DNA of 64,000 bases from Shinella yambaruensis (lineage in GTDB: Bacteria; Pseudomonadota; Alphaproteobacteria; Rhizobiales; Rhizobiaceae): contig NZ_JALJCK010000001.1 in the NCBI RefSeq assembly GCF_022899355.1, positions 472,346 to 536,345 of the forward strand. Direction: 5' to 3'. The position numbers were made by a program, and so were the translations under genes. The notes beneath the pieces are model-generated. The model made no database searches. It saw only the letters and a list, made by a program, of their open reading frames with translations, and was not told the DNA's origin. The first letter of the stretch is position 1. Every line of letters starts with the position of its first letter. Below are positions 8,884 to 19,615 of the stretch, in pieces.

Positions 8884-9765
8884 ATGCGTTCGAACACGGT
8901 GGGCTGGCTGATGCTTGCCCCGACGATTGCGATCCTCGCCGTCTTCGGCATCGCGCCCTTCATCTACGTGCTCTACGTCGCCTTCCACCACTGGAACCCG
9001 TTCGGCGCGGACCCTCTCATGACCTATAACGGCGCGAACAATTTCCGCCGCCTGGTGTTCGACCGGGAATTCCTGCTATCGATCGCCGTCACGATCAAGT
9101 TCGCCTTCTTCGCGGTCGTGAGCGAGATCATCCTCGGCTATCTGCTGGCGCAGCTGTTCATGCGCGAGTTTCCCGGCCGCGGCCTGTTCCGCACCGTCCA
9201 CACGCTGCCGCTGATCGTGGCGCCCATCGTCGTCGGCTCCGTCTGGCGCCTGATGACCACGCCGTCGATCGGCATCATCCCCTACCTGCTCAAGACCTGG
9301 TTCGGCTACGACCTCAATATCGGCCGGGACGCCGGCGCCGCCTTCCTGCTCACTGTCATCATGGATATCTGGCACTGGACGCCGCTGGTGACGCTGACGC
9401 TGCTCGCAGCCCTCCTGTCCCTGCCCAAGGAGCCGTTCGAACAGGCCCAGATCGACGGGGCGAACCGCTGGCAGATCTTCTGGCACATCACCTTGCCGAT
9501 GATCCGTCCCGCCATCCTCGCCACCGTCTTCATCCGTCTCATGGACGCGCTGCGCACCGTCGACGAGGTCTGGATGCTCACCTCCGGCGGGCCGGGCGCG
9601 GCGACCCGCTATGTCGGCCTGCACATCTGGAAGATCGTCTTCCCGAAGACGGATTACGGCTACGGCGCCGCCATATCGGTCATCGTCCTCTATCTGACGC
9701 TGGTCATGTGCTGGCTGCTCTATGTGGCGCTGGTCGCGCCGCGCCAGAAGAAGGAGGCGGAATGA
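8884..9765 (+). CDS. Polyol ABC transporter permease 1 (MalF type)
   Basis: A 293-residue CUT1 permease with six predicted helices, beginning with [20 protein letters not shown]. The EAA loop is [20 protein letters not shown]. The frame is open from a TTG at 8863, but the ATG at 8884 follows a CGGGAGA ribosome site with good spacing and starts the usual short basic N-terminus (MRSNT). The stop overlaps the start of the second permease, showing translational coupling. Confidence 0.9.
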   Translation: MRSNTVGWLMLAPTIAILAVFGIAPFIYVLYVAFHHWNPFGADPLMTYNGANNFRRLVFDREFLLSIAVTIKFAFFAVVSEIILGYLLAQLFMREFPGRGLFRTVHTLPLIVAPIVVGSVWRLMTTPSIGIIPYLLKTWFGYDLNIGRDAGAAFLLTVIMDIWHWTPLVTLTLLAALLSLPKEPFEQAQIDGANRWQIFWHITLPMIRPAILATVFIRLMDALRTVDEVWMLTSGGPGAATRYVGLHIWKIVFPKTDYGYGAAISVIVLYLTLVMCWLLYVALVAPRQKKEAE

Positions 9766-10601
9766 TGCGCCAGTCGAGCCCCATCCTCTACCTCGTCTTC
9801 TGGATCCTGCTCAGCTTCCTGACGCTGTTTCCGATCTACTGGCTCTTCGTCATCTCGGTGAAGCCCGCGGTGGACCTGTTCACCACGCCGAGCCTGATCC
9901 TCGATACGGTCTACTGGAACAACTACGTCAAGGTGCTCTCCAACGAGACGATCCGCCGCTACATGTACAATTCGCTGGTCATCTCGACCAGCAACGCGGC
10001 GCTGGTCACCGTGCTTGCCTTCATGGCCTGCTATGCGCTGTCGCGCTTCGATCTCGCCGGCAAGGAGAACATCTTCTTCTGGACGATCACCAACCGCATG
10101 GCGCCCGCCGCCGTGTTCCTGCTGCCCTTCTTCCTGCTGTTCACCCAGGTCTTCACGATCGGCGACTGGAAGCTCTACGACACCAAGATCGGCATGGTGC
10201 TGCTCTACTGCACCTTCAACCTGCCCTTCGCGATCTGGACGCTCAGGCCCACCATGGACGGCATACCGAAGGAACTCGACGAAGCAGCGACGGTCGACGG
10301 CGCCACGACGTGGCAGGTCATCCACGAGGTGGTCTTCCCCCTCGCCCGGCCCGGCCTCGCGGTGACCTTCATCCTCACCTGGGTGTTCGCCTGGAACGAG
10401 TTCCTGCTGGCGGCCACGCTCACCAGCTTCAACGCCCGGACCATCACCACGGGCCTTTCGGAATACGTGACGACGACCGGCACCGAATGGGGCGCGATGG
10501 CCTCGATAGCCGTGATCACGCTGATCCCGGCCCTCATCATCTTCTCGATGGTGCAGCGTCACATCGTGGCGGGCCTCACCTTCGGCGCGGTCAAGGAGTA
10601 G
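9762..10601 (+). CDS. Polyol ABC transporter permease 2 (MalG type)
   Basis: A 279-residue CUT1 permease. The start is one of two adjacent ATGs (9762 or 9765) overlapping the previous stop, with AAGGAGGCGG just upstream. The EAA loop reads [15 protein letters not shown] and ends in VFPLARPG. The C-terminal [11 protein letters not shown] matches the family. With the preceding permease it forms the membrane channel for the polyol importer energised by the ATPase at 11927. Confidence 0.9.
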   Translation: MMRQSSPILYLVFWILLSFLTLFPIYWLFVISVKPAVDLFTTPSLILDTVYWNNYVKVLSNETIRRYMYNSLVISTSNAALVTVLAFMACYALSRFDLAGKENIFFWTITNRMAPAAVFLLPFFLLFTQVFTIGDWKLYDTKIGMVLLYCTFNLPFAIWTLRPTMDGIPKELDEAATVDGATTWQVIHEVVFPLARPGLAVTFILTWVFAWNEFLLAATLTSFNARTITTGLSEYVTTTGTEWGAMASIAVITLIPALIIFSMVQRHIVAGLTFGAVKE

Positions 10602-10604
10602 GCC

Positions 10605-10841
10605 ATGGAGCATCATGTCGACCCCGATACCGCCGAGGACCGCCAAACCGATCAAAGGCCGGTGCGGCGCACCGGCTTCCTGCCGATCAGGACGAACTGG
10701 TTCGACCGGCTCTTCGTCGGGATCTACCTGTTCGTCGCGCTGGAGCTGTTCTGGATGCGGTTCCTGGAACAGTCGATCCCGCTCACCGTCTGCCACGTTC
10801 TGGCGATCGCGCTCGGGGTGCTGATCGTCTGGCGCGGCTGA
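10605..10841 (+). CDS. Small membrane protein in the polyol transporter operon
   Basis: A 78-residue protein of unknown function. The first 30 residues are polar. Residues about 36-50 ([15 protein letters not shown]) and 58-76 ([19 protein letters not shown]) form two hydrophobic segments, so it is probably a two-helix inner-membrane protein. It starts 3 bp after the permease stop with AAGGAG upstream, which argues that it is translated. Small membrane proteins occur in other rhizobial polyol/glycerol importer operons, where a role as an accessory of the permease is assumed. No family was recognised here. Confidence 0.7.
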   Translation: MEHHVDPDTAEDRQTDQRPVRRTGFLPIRTNWFDRLFVGIYLFVALELFWMRFLEQSIPLTVCHVLAIALGVLIVWRG

Positions 10842-10873
10842 GGCATTTCCTCAAGCCAGGATGGAATGGAACG

Positions 10874-11917
10874 ATGAAATCGCTTGTTCTCGAAGAAAGA
10901 TTGAAGCTGTCGCTCAGGGATTTCCCGATCGAGCGCGAGGAGGTCCTGGGGGCCCGCGACGTGCGCATCAAGCTGCACACCGTCGGCATATGCGGCTCGG
11001 ACGTGCACTACTATACCCATGGCGGCACCGGCGTCTTCCAGGTGAAGGCGCCGATGATCCTCGGCCACGAGGCCTCCGGGACCGTGATCGAAACCGGCCC
11101 GGACGTGACCGGCCTCACGGTCGGCGACCGGGTCTGCATGGAGCCGGGCATTCCCGATCCCAACAGCCGCGCGACCCGGCTCGGCCTCTACAACGTGGAT
11201 CCCGCCGTGCGCTTCTGGGCGACGCCGCCGATCCACGGCGTGCTGCGCCCCACCGTCGTCCACCCGGCCGACTTCACCTTCAAGCTGCCGGACAACGTCT
11301 CCTTCGCCGAAGCGGCGATGGTCGAGCCGCTCGCCGTCGGCGTGCACGCCGCCACCAAGGCGCAGGTGAAGCCGGGCGACATCGCGCTCGTCATCGGCGC
11401 CGGCCCGATCGGTCTCGTCACCGCGCTTTCGGCGCTCGCGGCGGGTTGCGCCCGCGTCTTCGTCAGCGATATCGACGATGCGAAGCTGGAGATCGCCGCA
11501 AAGCTCGGCGCGATCGTCCCGGTCAATGTCCAGCGACAGGACCTGGCGGCGGAGATCCTGAAGGCCACCAACGGATGGGGCGTCGAGATCGTCTTCGAAT
11601 GCTCGGGCCATCCCAAGGGCGCGGAAGGCGTGTTCGATCCGCTCTGCCCCGGCGGGCGCGTCGTGTTCATCGGCTCGCAGGTGCATCCGGTCCAGTACGA
11701 TGTCGGCAAGGCCATGGTGCGCGAGGCGCGTGTCGAGCACGTGTTCCGCTATGCCCATGTGTTCCCGCGCTGCGTCGCCATGCTGTCGTCCGGCGCGATC
11801 GACGTCAAGCCGCTGATAACCCGCAATTTCAGCTTCGACGAGAGCGTCGAGGCCTTCGAGATCGCCGCCGCCGCGCCGAAGGGCGAGGTGAAGATGCAGA
11901 TCCTTCTGCCCCAATGA
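10874..11917 (+). CDS. Zinc-type NAD-dependent polyol dehydrogenase (sorbitol/xylitol dehydrogenase family)
   Basis: A 347-residue medium-chain dehydrogenase oxidising a sugar alcohol, probably at C2, to the ketose in the cytoplasm. Catalytic zinc ligands Cys40 (GICGSD), His65 and Glu66 (GHE) are present, and the NAD site is [23 protein letters not shown] is a sorbitol-DH family signature. The segment that should carry the four structural-zinc cysteines (after MEPGIP, about residues 95-107) has none, so the structural zinc is absent. The ATG at 10874 lies 32 bp after the small membrane gene, and the ATPase gene follows 9 bp downstream. Confidence 0.85.
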   Translation: MKSLVLEERLKLSLRDFPIEREEVLGARDVRIKLHTVGICGSDVHYYTHGGTGVFQVKAPMILGHEASGTVIETGPDVTGLTVGDRVCMEPGIPDPNSRATRLGLYNVDPAVRFWATPPIHGVLRPTVVHPADFTFKLPDNVSFAEAAMVEPLAVGVHAATKAQVKPGDIALVIGAGPIGLVTALSALAAGCARVFVSDIDDAKLEIAAKLGAIVPVNVQRQDLAAEILKATNGWGVEIVFECSGHPKGAEGVFDPLCPGGRVVFIGSQVHPVQYDVGKAMVREARVEHVFRYAHVFPRCVAMLSSGAIDVKPLITRNFSFDESVEAFEIAAAAPKGEVKMQILLPQ

Positions 11918-11926
11918 GGAAGACAC

Positions 11927-12988
<1,062 letters not shown>

Positions 12989-13001
12989 AAGGAGAAGTGC
13001 C

Positions 13002-13772
13002 GTGTTCTTCGAGAAATTCCGGATGGACGGCCAGGTCGCGGTGGTGACCGGCGGCGGGCGCGGCATCGGGCTTGCCTGCTGCGAGGCACTCGCCGAGGCC
13101 GGCGCCAAGATCGTCATCATCGACCGGGAGGACGCGATCGCCGAGGCCGGCAGGGAGGCCTTGGCGAAAAACGGCCATGATGCCGACGCGCATGTGCTCG
13201 ACGTGACCGATTCCGCCGCCGTCGGCCGCATCGCCGATGCCATCGTCGAGGCGCATGGCCGCGTCGACACGCTCGTCGCCAATGCCGGCATCGCCCGCAC
13301 CGGGTTTGCCGCCGAGGACACGCCGGACGAGGTCTGGCTCAGCGTCAACGACGTCAACTACAACGGCGTCTTCTGGTGCTGCCGGGCCTTCGGCCGGCAC
13401 ATGCTGCGGGCCGGGCGCGGCGCGATCGTCAATATCGGCTCGATGTCGGGCTATATCGTCAACCGCCCGCAGATGCAGTCCTACTACAACGCCTCGAAGG
13501 CGGCGGTGCATCATCTCACCGCCTCGCTTGCCGCCGAATGGGCGGATCGCGGCGTGCGCGTCAACGCCGTCGCGCCGACCTATATCGAAACCGAGATGAC
13601 CAGGACCGTGGTCGACAAGGCGATGATGGACATCTGGATCCGCGACACGCCGATGGGCCGCATGGGCCAGCCGCATGAAATCGCATCCGTCGTGCATTTC
13701 CTGGCCTCGGACGCGTCGAGCCTGATCACCGGCGCGACCGTGAAGGCGGATGCCGGTTTCACCTGCTGGTAG
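13002..13772 (+). CDS. SDR dehydrogenase, galactitol/arabinitol dehydrogenase-like
   Basis: A 256-residue classical short-chain dehydrogenase. The NAD site is TGGGRGIG, followed by NAGIA, the catalytic Ser in NIGSMSG and YYNASK (Tyr/Lys). It starts with GTG at 13002 after AAAGGAG. The acidic residue after the second strand (IIDRE) indicates NAD rather than NADP. NRPQMQSYYNASKAAVHHLT and the C-terminal aromatic ending (FTCW) resemble galactitol dehydrogenase of Rhodobacter, which ends in a comparable Trp. The substrate is probably a polyol taken up by the co-encoded importer. Confidence 0.8.
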   Translation: MFFEKFRMDGQVAVVTGGGRGIGLACCEALAEAGAKIVIIDREDAIAEAGREALAKNGHDADAHVLDVTDSAAVGRIADAIVEAHGRVDTLVANAGIARTGFAAEDTPDEVWLSVNDVNYNGVFWCCRAFGRHMLRAGRGAIVNIGSMSGYIVNRPQMQSYYNASKAAVHHLTASLAAEWADRGVRVNAVAPTYIETEMTRTVVDKAMMDIWIRDTPMGRMGQPHEIASVVHFLASDASSLITGATVKADAGFTCW

Positions 13773-13783
13773 AGGAGGAAGAC

Positions 13784-14509
13784 ATGGATTTCACGGGCAA
13801 GCATGTGATCGTCACCGGCGCCGGCAAGGGCATCGGCAGGGCAACCGCCGTGATGCTCGCCCGGCGGGGCGCGAAGGTCGTGGCCCTGACACGCTCGGCC
13901 GCCGACCTCGAAAGCCTGGAAAAGGAGATCGGCTGCGTCCCGATCCCGGTCGATCTCGCCGATGCGGCGGCAACGCGCGCCGCGGCCCTCAAGGCGCTGC
14001 CGGCCGACTACCTGGTCAACTGCGCGGGCACAACCGAGCTCGAACCCTTCCTCGACGTCTCGGTCGAGAACTTCGACCTCCTCTATGCCGTCAACACCCG
14101 GGCGCCGATGATCGTGGCGCAGGAATATGCGCGCGACAGGGTGGGGAAAGGCGCAAAGGGTGCGATCGTCAACGTGTCGAGCGTCGCGGCCTTTGTCGGC
14201 ATTCCCGACCATGCCGCCTACTGCGCCTCGAAATCCGGCCTCGACGGGCTGACGCGGGTGATGGCCAGGGAGCTCGCGCCGAAGGGCATCCGCGTCAACG
14301 GTGTGCACCCGACCGTCACCCTCACCCCCATGGCGGTCAAGGCCTGGAGCGACCCGGACAAGGCCGCAGGCATGCTCGGCCGCATCCCGGTCGGCCGCTT
14401 CGCCGATCCCGACGACATCGCCGAAGTCATCCTGTTCCTGCTGTCGGACGAGGCGGCGATGGTCAACGGCCTGTCGATGCCGGTCGACGGCGGCTACACG
14501 ATCGCCTGA
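13784..14509 (+). CDS. SDR reductase, L-xylulose reductase (DCXR)-like
   Basis: A 241-residue short-chain dehydrogenase. It has TGAGKGIGRAT (cofactor site), NCAGT, the Ser of NVSSVAAF and YCASK (Tyr/Lys). ALTRS after the second strand, with Arg, suits NADP. The stretch NGVHPTVTLTPMAVKAWSDP and the following MLGRIPVGRFADPDDI closely match mammalian dicarbonyl/L-xylulose reductase (NAVNPTVVMTSMGQATWSDP). It would interconvert L-xylulose and xylitol, or a related ketose/polyol pair. The gene lies 11 bp after the preceding SDR gene, with GAGGAGGAAG before the ATG. Confidence 0.8.
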   Translation: MDFTGKHVIVTGAGKGIGRATAVMLARRGAKVVALTRSAADLESLEKEIGCVPIPVDLADAAATRAAALKALPADYLVNCAGTTELEPFLDVSVENFDLLYAVNTRAPMIVAQEYARDRVGKGAKGAIVNVSSVAAFVGIPDHAAYCASKSGLDGLTRVMARELAPKGIRVNGVHPTVTLTPMAVKAWSDPDKAAGMLGRIPVGRFADPDDIAEVILFLLSDEAAMVNGLSMPVDGGYTIA

Positions 14510-14527
14510 ACCCCGCTGGAGGATGCC

Positions 14528-15598
14528 GTGGCCGGAGTAGAAAGGCGTGGTTTCATCACGGGCGGCACCTGGTGCCTCGACCGCAACCGCAAGATCGACG
14601 CCTGGCCGCGCGAGGACAGCGTCGGCATCGCCTGGGGGCTGGAAGAGCGCGGCGGCGGCTCGGCCTGCAATCTCGCCATCGACGTCAAGCGCCTCGACCC
14701 GACGATGCCGGTCGAGACGATCGGGCTCGTGGGCGATGACGATGCGGGGCGCAAGCTGATCGCCGAGGCGGACCGGGCGGGGCTCGATTGCCGGCAGATG
14801 CATGTCAGCCGCGAAGCGCCGACCCACACGACCGAGGCCTTCATCTCACAGGAGAGCGGCCAGCGCACGCATATCTCGGATCTCGGCGCCGGGGCGCTGC
14901 TGACGCCGGACCATTTCGACTTTTCCGGAACGACGGCACGCGTCCTGCATCTCGGCCTGCCGGGCATCCATCCCCGGATGGATGCCCCCTGGGGGACGGA
15001 TGCCAACGGATGGGTAAGCGTGCTCAGGGCCGCCCGCGCCGCCGGCCTTGAAACCAATCTCGAACTCTGCACGGTCACGCCGGAGCGCCTGCGCGCGCTG
15101 ATCCTGCCAGGCCTGCCGCATCTCGACACGCTGATCGTCAACGACAGCGAGATCGGCGCGCTGGCGGGGATCGCGACCATGGACGGCGGCAGGGCGAACG
15201 CCGACGCCTGCGCCGCAGCCTCGGCCACGGTCCTCGAACGGGGCGCGATGCGGCTCGTGACCGTGCATTTTCCCGAGGGGGCGATCACCGTCACGCGCAC
15301 GGGCGAGAGGATTTTCGTACCATCGGCCAGCGTGCCGCCCGATGCGATCGTCGGGCCGAACGGCGCAGGGGACGCGTTTGCAGCGGGCTTCCTCTACGGC
15401 CTGCACGAGAACTGGCCGCTGGCCGACAGCCTGTGGCTCGGCCATGCGGCGGCCGCCTGTTCGCTGCGCTCGGCGGGCACGACCGACGGGGTCGTTTCCT
15501 GGCGGCAATGCCTCGACACGGCGCGGACCTGGGACAGGCGCAGGCAACCGGATTTGACGAAACCTCAACCCGACTCGGAAGGGACACGGACATGGTGA
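14528..15598 (+). CDS. PfkB-family carbohydrate kinase
   Basis: A 356-residue sugar kinase of the ribokinase/PfkB fold that would phosphorylate the ketose produced by the dehydrogenases. The N-terminal glycine-rich part (RGGGSACNLAIDVKRL) and the C-terminal signature GPNGAGDAFAAGFLYG, with catalytic Asp282, are clear. Translation starts at GTG 14528 after GGAGGATGCC. Its stop overlaps the start of the ribitol dehydrogenase-like gene by 7 bases. The C-terminal tail after residue about 330 is charged and lacks homology signs. Pentulose kinases of pentitol operons are more often FGGY-type, so the substrate is uncertain. Confidence 0.82.
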   Translation: MAGVERRGFITGGTWCLDRNRKIDAWPREDSVGIAWGLEERGGGSACNLAIDVKRLDPTMPVETIGLVGDDDAGRKLIAEADRAGLDCRQMHVSREAPTHTTEAFISQESGQRTHISDLGAGALLTPDHFDFSGTTARVLHLGLPGIHPRMDAPWGTDANGWVSVLRAARAAGLETNLELCTVTPERLRALILPGLPHLDTLIVNDSEIGALAGIATMDGGRANADACAAASATVLERGAMRLVTVHFPEGAITVTRTGERIFVPSASVPPDAIVGPNGAGDAFAAGFLYGLHENWPLADSLWLGHAAAACSLRSAGTTDGVVSWRQCLDTARTWDRRRQPDLTKPQPDSEGTRTW

Positions 15599-16320
15599 AG
15601 CAACTGGAAGGCAAGGTCGCGGCGGTGACGGGCGCAGCTTCGGGGATAGGGCTTGCGAGCACGAAGGCGATGATTGCCGAGGGCGCGCATGTCGTGCTCG
15701 TCGACCGTGATCGCAATGCCCTCGATGCCGTTTGCGCGGACCTCGGAGGTGCCGCGATCCCGCTGGTGATCGATCTTCTCGACCCGGCGGACTGCGCGAC
15801 ATTGATGCCCGCCGTCGAGCGACTGACCGGCCGGCTCGATATCCTTCACGCCAATGCCGGCACCTATATAGGCGGAGACCTGGTCGATGCGCAGACCGCC
15901 AATATCGATCGGATGCTCAACCTCAATGTCAACGTCGTGATGAAGAACGTCCATGACGTGCTGCCGCACATGATCGAGCGCGGCGCCGGCGACATCATCG
16001 TGACGAGTTCGGTGGCGGGCCACTATCCGGTTCCGTGGGAGCCGGTCTATTCGGCATCGAAATGGGCCATGACCTGCTTCGTCCAGACGGTGCGCCGGCA
16101 GGTCAACAAGAAGGGCATCCGGGTCGGGTCGGTTTCTCCAGGCCCCGTGATCAGCGCGCTGCTTGCCGACTGGCCCGAGGAAAACCTCCGGAAGGCCAAG
16201 GAATCGGGAAGCCTGATCGAGCCCGCCGAAGTGGCCGATGCGGTCATCTTCATGCTGACCCGCCCCCGGAACGTCACCATCCGCGACGTCGTCGTCCTTC
16301 CGTCGAATTTCGACATCTGA
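15592..16320 (+). CDS. SDR dehydrogenase, ribitol 2-dehydrogenase-like
   Basis: A 242-residue short-chain dehydrogenase with TGAASGIG (cofactor), Asp after the second strand (VLVDRD, favouring NAD), the Ser of VTSSVAGH and YSASK (Tyr/Lys). HANAGTYIGG, VPWEPVYSASKWAM, VSPGPVISALLADWP and RNVTIRDVVVLPSNFDI strongly resemble ribitol 2-dehydrogenases (RbtD) of enteric and rhizobial ribitol/erythritol loci. The product would be D-ribulose. The ATG at 15592 overlaps the kinase stop; the frame is open upstream, but the SDR fold starts here. It is the last gene of the polyol operon. Confidence 0.85.
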   Translation: MVKQLEGKVAAVTGAASGIGLASTKAMIAEGAHVVLVDRDRNALDAVCADLGGAAIPLVIDLLDPADCATLMPAVERLTGRLDILHANAGTYIGGDLVDAQTANIDRMLNLNVNVVMKNVHDVLPHMIERGAGDIIVTSSVAGHYPVPWEPVYSASKWAMTCFVQTVRRQVNKKGIRVGSVSPGPVISALLADWPEENLRKAKESGSLIEPAEVADAVIFMLTRPRNVTIRDVVVLPSNFDI

Positions 16321-16444
16321 CCCGCCAGGAATGGCAGCGACAGGTTTCAATCCAAACCTCCGCGAGGGAGGCGACCACTCAGGAACACCTCCCGGACCGC
16401 TGGGATAATAGCCGTGGCCGCCCTTTGTCCACCGGCAACCCTGC

Positions 16445-16885
16445 CTAAACCAGCAGCGGTTCAAGCACGCGTCTTGCGGCATGCCCGAACGGCACGGGGC
16501 GCCGTGCCATGCGGTCGACATTCACATGGATGAAAAAGCCTTCCGCCGCCGCGATGTCTTCCTCGTTGCGGAAGAGCCCGATCTCATAGCGGACGGACGA
16601 GCTTCCGAGCCGGGCGACACGGATGCCGGCCGTGACCACGTCCGGGAAGGTCATTTCCGCGTGATAGCGGCACCCTGTCTCGACGACGAGGAAGATCTCC
16701 GATCCTCCCCTGATATCCAGAACCCCGTTTTCGATGAGGAAGCCATTCACCGCGCTGTCGAAGAGGCTGTAATGGACGACATTGTTCATGTGCCCGTATG
16801 TGTCGTTGTCCGACCAGCGCGTTCCGATCGTCCGGAAAACCTTGTAGCCGGAGCGCCCGCCGGGTCCCGTCCGTTCCGTCATCAC
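16445..16885 (-). CDS. Acyl-CoA thioesterase, 4HBT hotdog fold
   Basis: A 146-residue hotdog-fold protein with RWSDNDTYGHMNNVVHYSLF, the Asp-x-x-Gly-His-x-Asn pattern of the YbgC/4-hydroxybenzoyl-CoA thioesterase family. The Asp is the catalytic residue. It would hydrolyse a CoA thioester in the cytoplasm. The gene overlaps the iron ADH stop by 4 bases (ATGA) and is the last of six genes in the operon that starts at 22482, so it may release a free acid at the end of the pathway or relieve CoA trapping. Confidence 0.85.
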   Translation of the reverse strand: MMTERTGPGGRSGYKVFRTIGTRWSDNDTYGHMNNVVHYSLFDSAVNGFLIENGVLDIRGGSEIFLVVETGCRYHAEMTFPDVVTAGIRVARLGSSSVRYEIGLFRNEEDIAAAEGFFIHVNVDRMARRPVPFGHAARRVLEPLLV

Positions 16886-18042
16886 CAGGCCGCCTTGTAG
16901 ATCGAGAGGGCGTCCGTTTCACTTACCGCCCGGGGATTGTTCACGAGGAGCCTGGTCTGCTTCATGGCGTCTCGCGCCATACCCGCCAGATGCTCCTCGC
17001 CGATGCCGACATCCCGCAACCGGGCTTGCAGCCCGAGCCGTGCCGACAGTTCGGCCAGCCGCTCGATGAAGGCCGCGCAGCGCTGCCCGCCATCCTGCTC
17101 GCACGAGAGATCCGGAAAGGCATCGGCGGCGATCTCCGCATAGACGGACGCCGCCTCCGGCGCGTTGAAGCGCAGGACATGGGGAAGCACGAGCGCGTTG
17201 GAAAGCCCGTGCGGAACATGGAACGTCCCGCCGATCGGATAGGCGAGCGCATGCACGGCGGCGACCGGCGAATTGGCGAAGGCCTGGCCTGCCAGCATGG
17301 AGCCGAGGAGCATCGCACCTCGCGCCGCCCGGTCCTTGCCGTCGAAGACCGCCGTCTCGATGTTCGCGCCCAGCAACTGCAGCGCCTGCCGGGCCAGCAT
17401 CCTGGAGAGCGGATTGTTGTTCGCGTTTCGGGAGGCATAGGCCTCGATGGCGTGCACCATCGCATCGATGCCGGTGGCAGCCGTGATCGACGGCGGCAGC
17501 CCGAGGGTGAGGTCCGCATCGAGGATCGCGACGTCGGGCAGGATGACCGGCGACGAGACACCGCGCTTCTCGTCGCCGCCCACCGTGATGATCGAGACCG
17601 GCGTCACCTCCGATCCCGTCCCCGCCGTCGTGGGCACGAGCGCCAGGGGCAGCCGGGGGCCCTTGGCATTGCCGACGCCCCACGCGCCATCGAGATCCTC
17701 GCCCGAGCCGCAGACGAGCGCCACGACCTTTGCCACATCCAGCGAGGAACCGCCGCCGAAGCCGATCACGCCTGTCACGCTCGCGGCCCTTGCCGCCTCC
17801 ACCGCGGCCTCAACCGTCGCCAGCGAAGGGTCGGCCTCGACCGCATCGAAAACGGCAACCTCCATTCCCGATCCCGAGAGCGCGGCGAGCGCGGCGTCGC
17901 ACAGGCCAAGCTTCCTGAGGCCGCCGTCCGTGACGAACAGGATGCGCCCGCCAAATCGCGGGCCGAGCAGGCCGCCGAGCTCGGCCGCGGCGCCGGGGCG
18001 GAAAACGATCTGGCTCGTCGTATTGAACACAAAGGGATTCAT
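16882..18042 (-). CDS. Iron-containing alcohol dehydrogenase
   Basis: A 386-residue group III (Fe-dependent) alcohol dehydrogenase. Visible are the NAD-binding GFGGGSSLDVAK, PTTAGTGSE, the metal-binding Asp/His pair of GIDAMVHAIEAY and the later HALAYPIGG...HVPHG histidines. Length and order match the family. It sits between the acyl-CoA ligase (25 bp gap) and the thioesterase (4-bp overlap), inside the acyl-CoA operon. It could oxidise an alcohol to the aldehyde that feeds the pathway, or reduce a semialdehyde or maleylacetate-type product. The substrate is unknown. Confidence 0.88.
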   Translation of the reverse strand: MNPFVFNTTSQIVFRPGAAAELGGLLGPRFGGRILFVTDGGLRKLGLCDAALAALSGSGMEVAVFDAVEADPSLATVEAAVEAARAASVTGVIGFGGGSSLDVAKVVALVCGSGEDLDGAWGVGNAKGPRLPLALVPTTAGTGSEVTPVSIITVGGDEKRGVSSPVILPDVAILDADLTLGLPPSITAATGIDAMVHAIEAYASRNANNNPLSRMLARQALQLLGANIETAVFDGKDRAARGAMLLGSMLAGQAFANSPVAAVHALAYPIGGTFHVPHGLSNALVLPHVLRFNAPEAASVYAEIAADAFPDLSCEQDGGQRCAAFIERLAELSARLGLQARLRDVGIGEEHLAGMARDAMKQTRLLVNNPRAVSETDALSIYKAAW

Positions 18043-18066
18043 GATTTTCTCCTGTGCCGTCCTGCA

Positions 18067-19593
18067 TCACGCCGCAGGAAGGCTTTCGCGAAGTTTGACC
18101 CGCAGGATTTTTCCCGATCCCGTGCGCGGGATCTCGGCCACGACATAGACACGATCGGGCACCTTGTAGGAAGACAGGCGGGCCTTGCAATGCCGGATCA
18201 GATCCTCCTGGTCGAAGGGCCGCCCGTCCTTGACGACGATGCAGGCGACGGGGACCTCTCCCAGCATGGCATGGGGCATTCCGATCACCGCGCAGTCCAT
18301 GACCGTGTCGTGCAGCAGCAGGATCGCCTCCTCGACCTCCGCCGGCGCGATGTTCTGGCCGCCGCGGATGATCAGTTCCTTGAGGCGGCCGGTGATGGTG
18401 AGGAAGCCGTTCATGTCGGACTTCGCGAGGTCGCCGGTATGATACCATCCGTCCACGATGGCCTTTTCCGTCTCCAGCGGCTTGTTGTGGTAGCCCTGCA
18501 TCAGGTTCGGGCCCTTGCAGATCAATTCGCCCTCGACGCCCGCCGGCACATCCAGCCCTGTTTTCGGATCGACCAGACGGACCGCAAGGCCCGGCACCGG
18601 CAGCCCGCAGGAACCGGGAACACGCCATTTTCCGGGCCAGTTCATGGTCACCATCGTCGATGTCTCGGTGATGCCGTAGCCATCCAGAAGCGGGACGCCG
18701 AAGAACGCCTCGAAGTCGCTGTTCAGCGTTCCCGGCATGATCGCTCCGGCGGAGACGCAAAGCCGGACGGATGAAAGCAACCGTTCCCCACTGGCCTGGC
18801 AGGCCGACAGGAAATAGTGGAAGACCGTCGGGACGCCCGGCATGAAGGTGAAGCGGCCCGTGCGAAGAAGTTCCGTCGCCTGGGAGGTCGAGAACTTCTC
18901 CATGATATATTCGCTCGCGCCCGTCGCGATGATGGAGAGAACCGCGATGTTGAGGGCATAGGAATGATAGAGAGGCAGGGTGTTGAGAACGACGTCGTTC
19001 TCGTTCAGCCCGGCGATCGGCGCCCAGCATGCCGCCGCCACCCAAAGCATGGAGCGCGTCGACAGCAGGACGCCCTTGGGCTGGCCCGTCGTGCCGGATG
19101 TATAGACGATGAAGGCCGGGCGATCGATATCCCGGTCATCCTCGAAGGCTGACGCCGGCGCCGCTGCGCCAAAGCCGGCCTCCTCGTCCACGGCGATCAC
19201 GACGGGCGGTTTGCCGGCGCGCGGCGGCAATCCGTCCACCGGCGGCTGCTTCTGCGATGGCATGATCACGAAGGCGCATTCCGCATCGTCGATGCGGTAG
19301 GCGAGTTCGGCCTCGGTCGCCTCGATGCTGACGGGAACGGCGATCCCTCCCGCCCGCACGACGGCAAGGCAGGCGACGACCCAGTTCACCGAGTTCGGCA
19401 GGAAGATCGCGACGGCCTCGTCTTTCGCGAGGCCCAACGCCACCAGACGAGACGCCAGCTCCGCGGTCTCGCGGTCCAGGGCGTCATGGGAGACCGACCG
19501 TCTCCTGTCCTCGAAGGCCATCTTGCCCGGATACAGGCCCGCATTCCGCCGAAGGATTTCTCCGACCGGCGCGATAAGCTCGAAGTGTATCAT
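18067..19593 (-). CDS. AMP-forming acyl-CoA synthetase
   Basis: A 508-residue ANL-superfamily ligase that activates a carboxylic acid with ATP and CoA. Core motifs are in order: YTSGTTGQPKG (P-loop, about residues 164-174), YGITETS (A5), YHTGDLAKSD (A7), GRLKELIIRGGQNIAP (A8) and the catalytic-Lys motif RTGSGKILRVK near the C-terminus. It lies 23 bp after the SDR gene and 25 bp before the iron ADH gene. In this context its product is the likely substrate of the molybdenum hydroxylase encoded at 27174-31684. Acid specificity cannot be read from the sequence. Confidence 0.9.
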   Translation of the reverse strand: MIHFELIAPVGEILRRNAGLYPGKMAFEDRRRSVSHDALDRETAELASRLVALGLAKDEAVAIFLPNSVNWVVACLAVVRAGGIAVPVSIEATEAELAYRIDDAECAFVIMPSQKQPPVDGLPPRAGKPPVVIAVDEEAGFGAAAPASAFEDDRDIDRPAFIVYTSGTTGQPKGVLLSTRSMLWVAAACWAPIAGLNENDVVLNTLPLYHSYALNIAVLSIIATGASEYIMEKFSTSQATELLRTGRFTFMPGVPTVFHYFLSACQASGERLLSSVRLCVSAGAIMPGTLNSDFEAFFGVPLLDGYGITETSTMVTMNWPGKWRVPGSCGLPVPGLAVRLVDPKTGLDVPAGVEGELICKGPNLMQGYHNKPLETEKAIVDGWYHTGDLAKSDMNGFLTITGRLKELIIRGGQNIAPAEVEEAILLLHDTVMDCAVIGMPHAMLGEVPVACIVVKDGRPFDQEDLIRHCKARLSSYKVPDRVYVVAEIPRTGSGKILRVKLRESLPAA

Positions 19594-19615
19594 GTTCTCC
19601 TCCCGCTCCTCCCGG

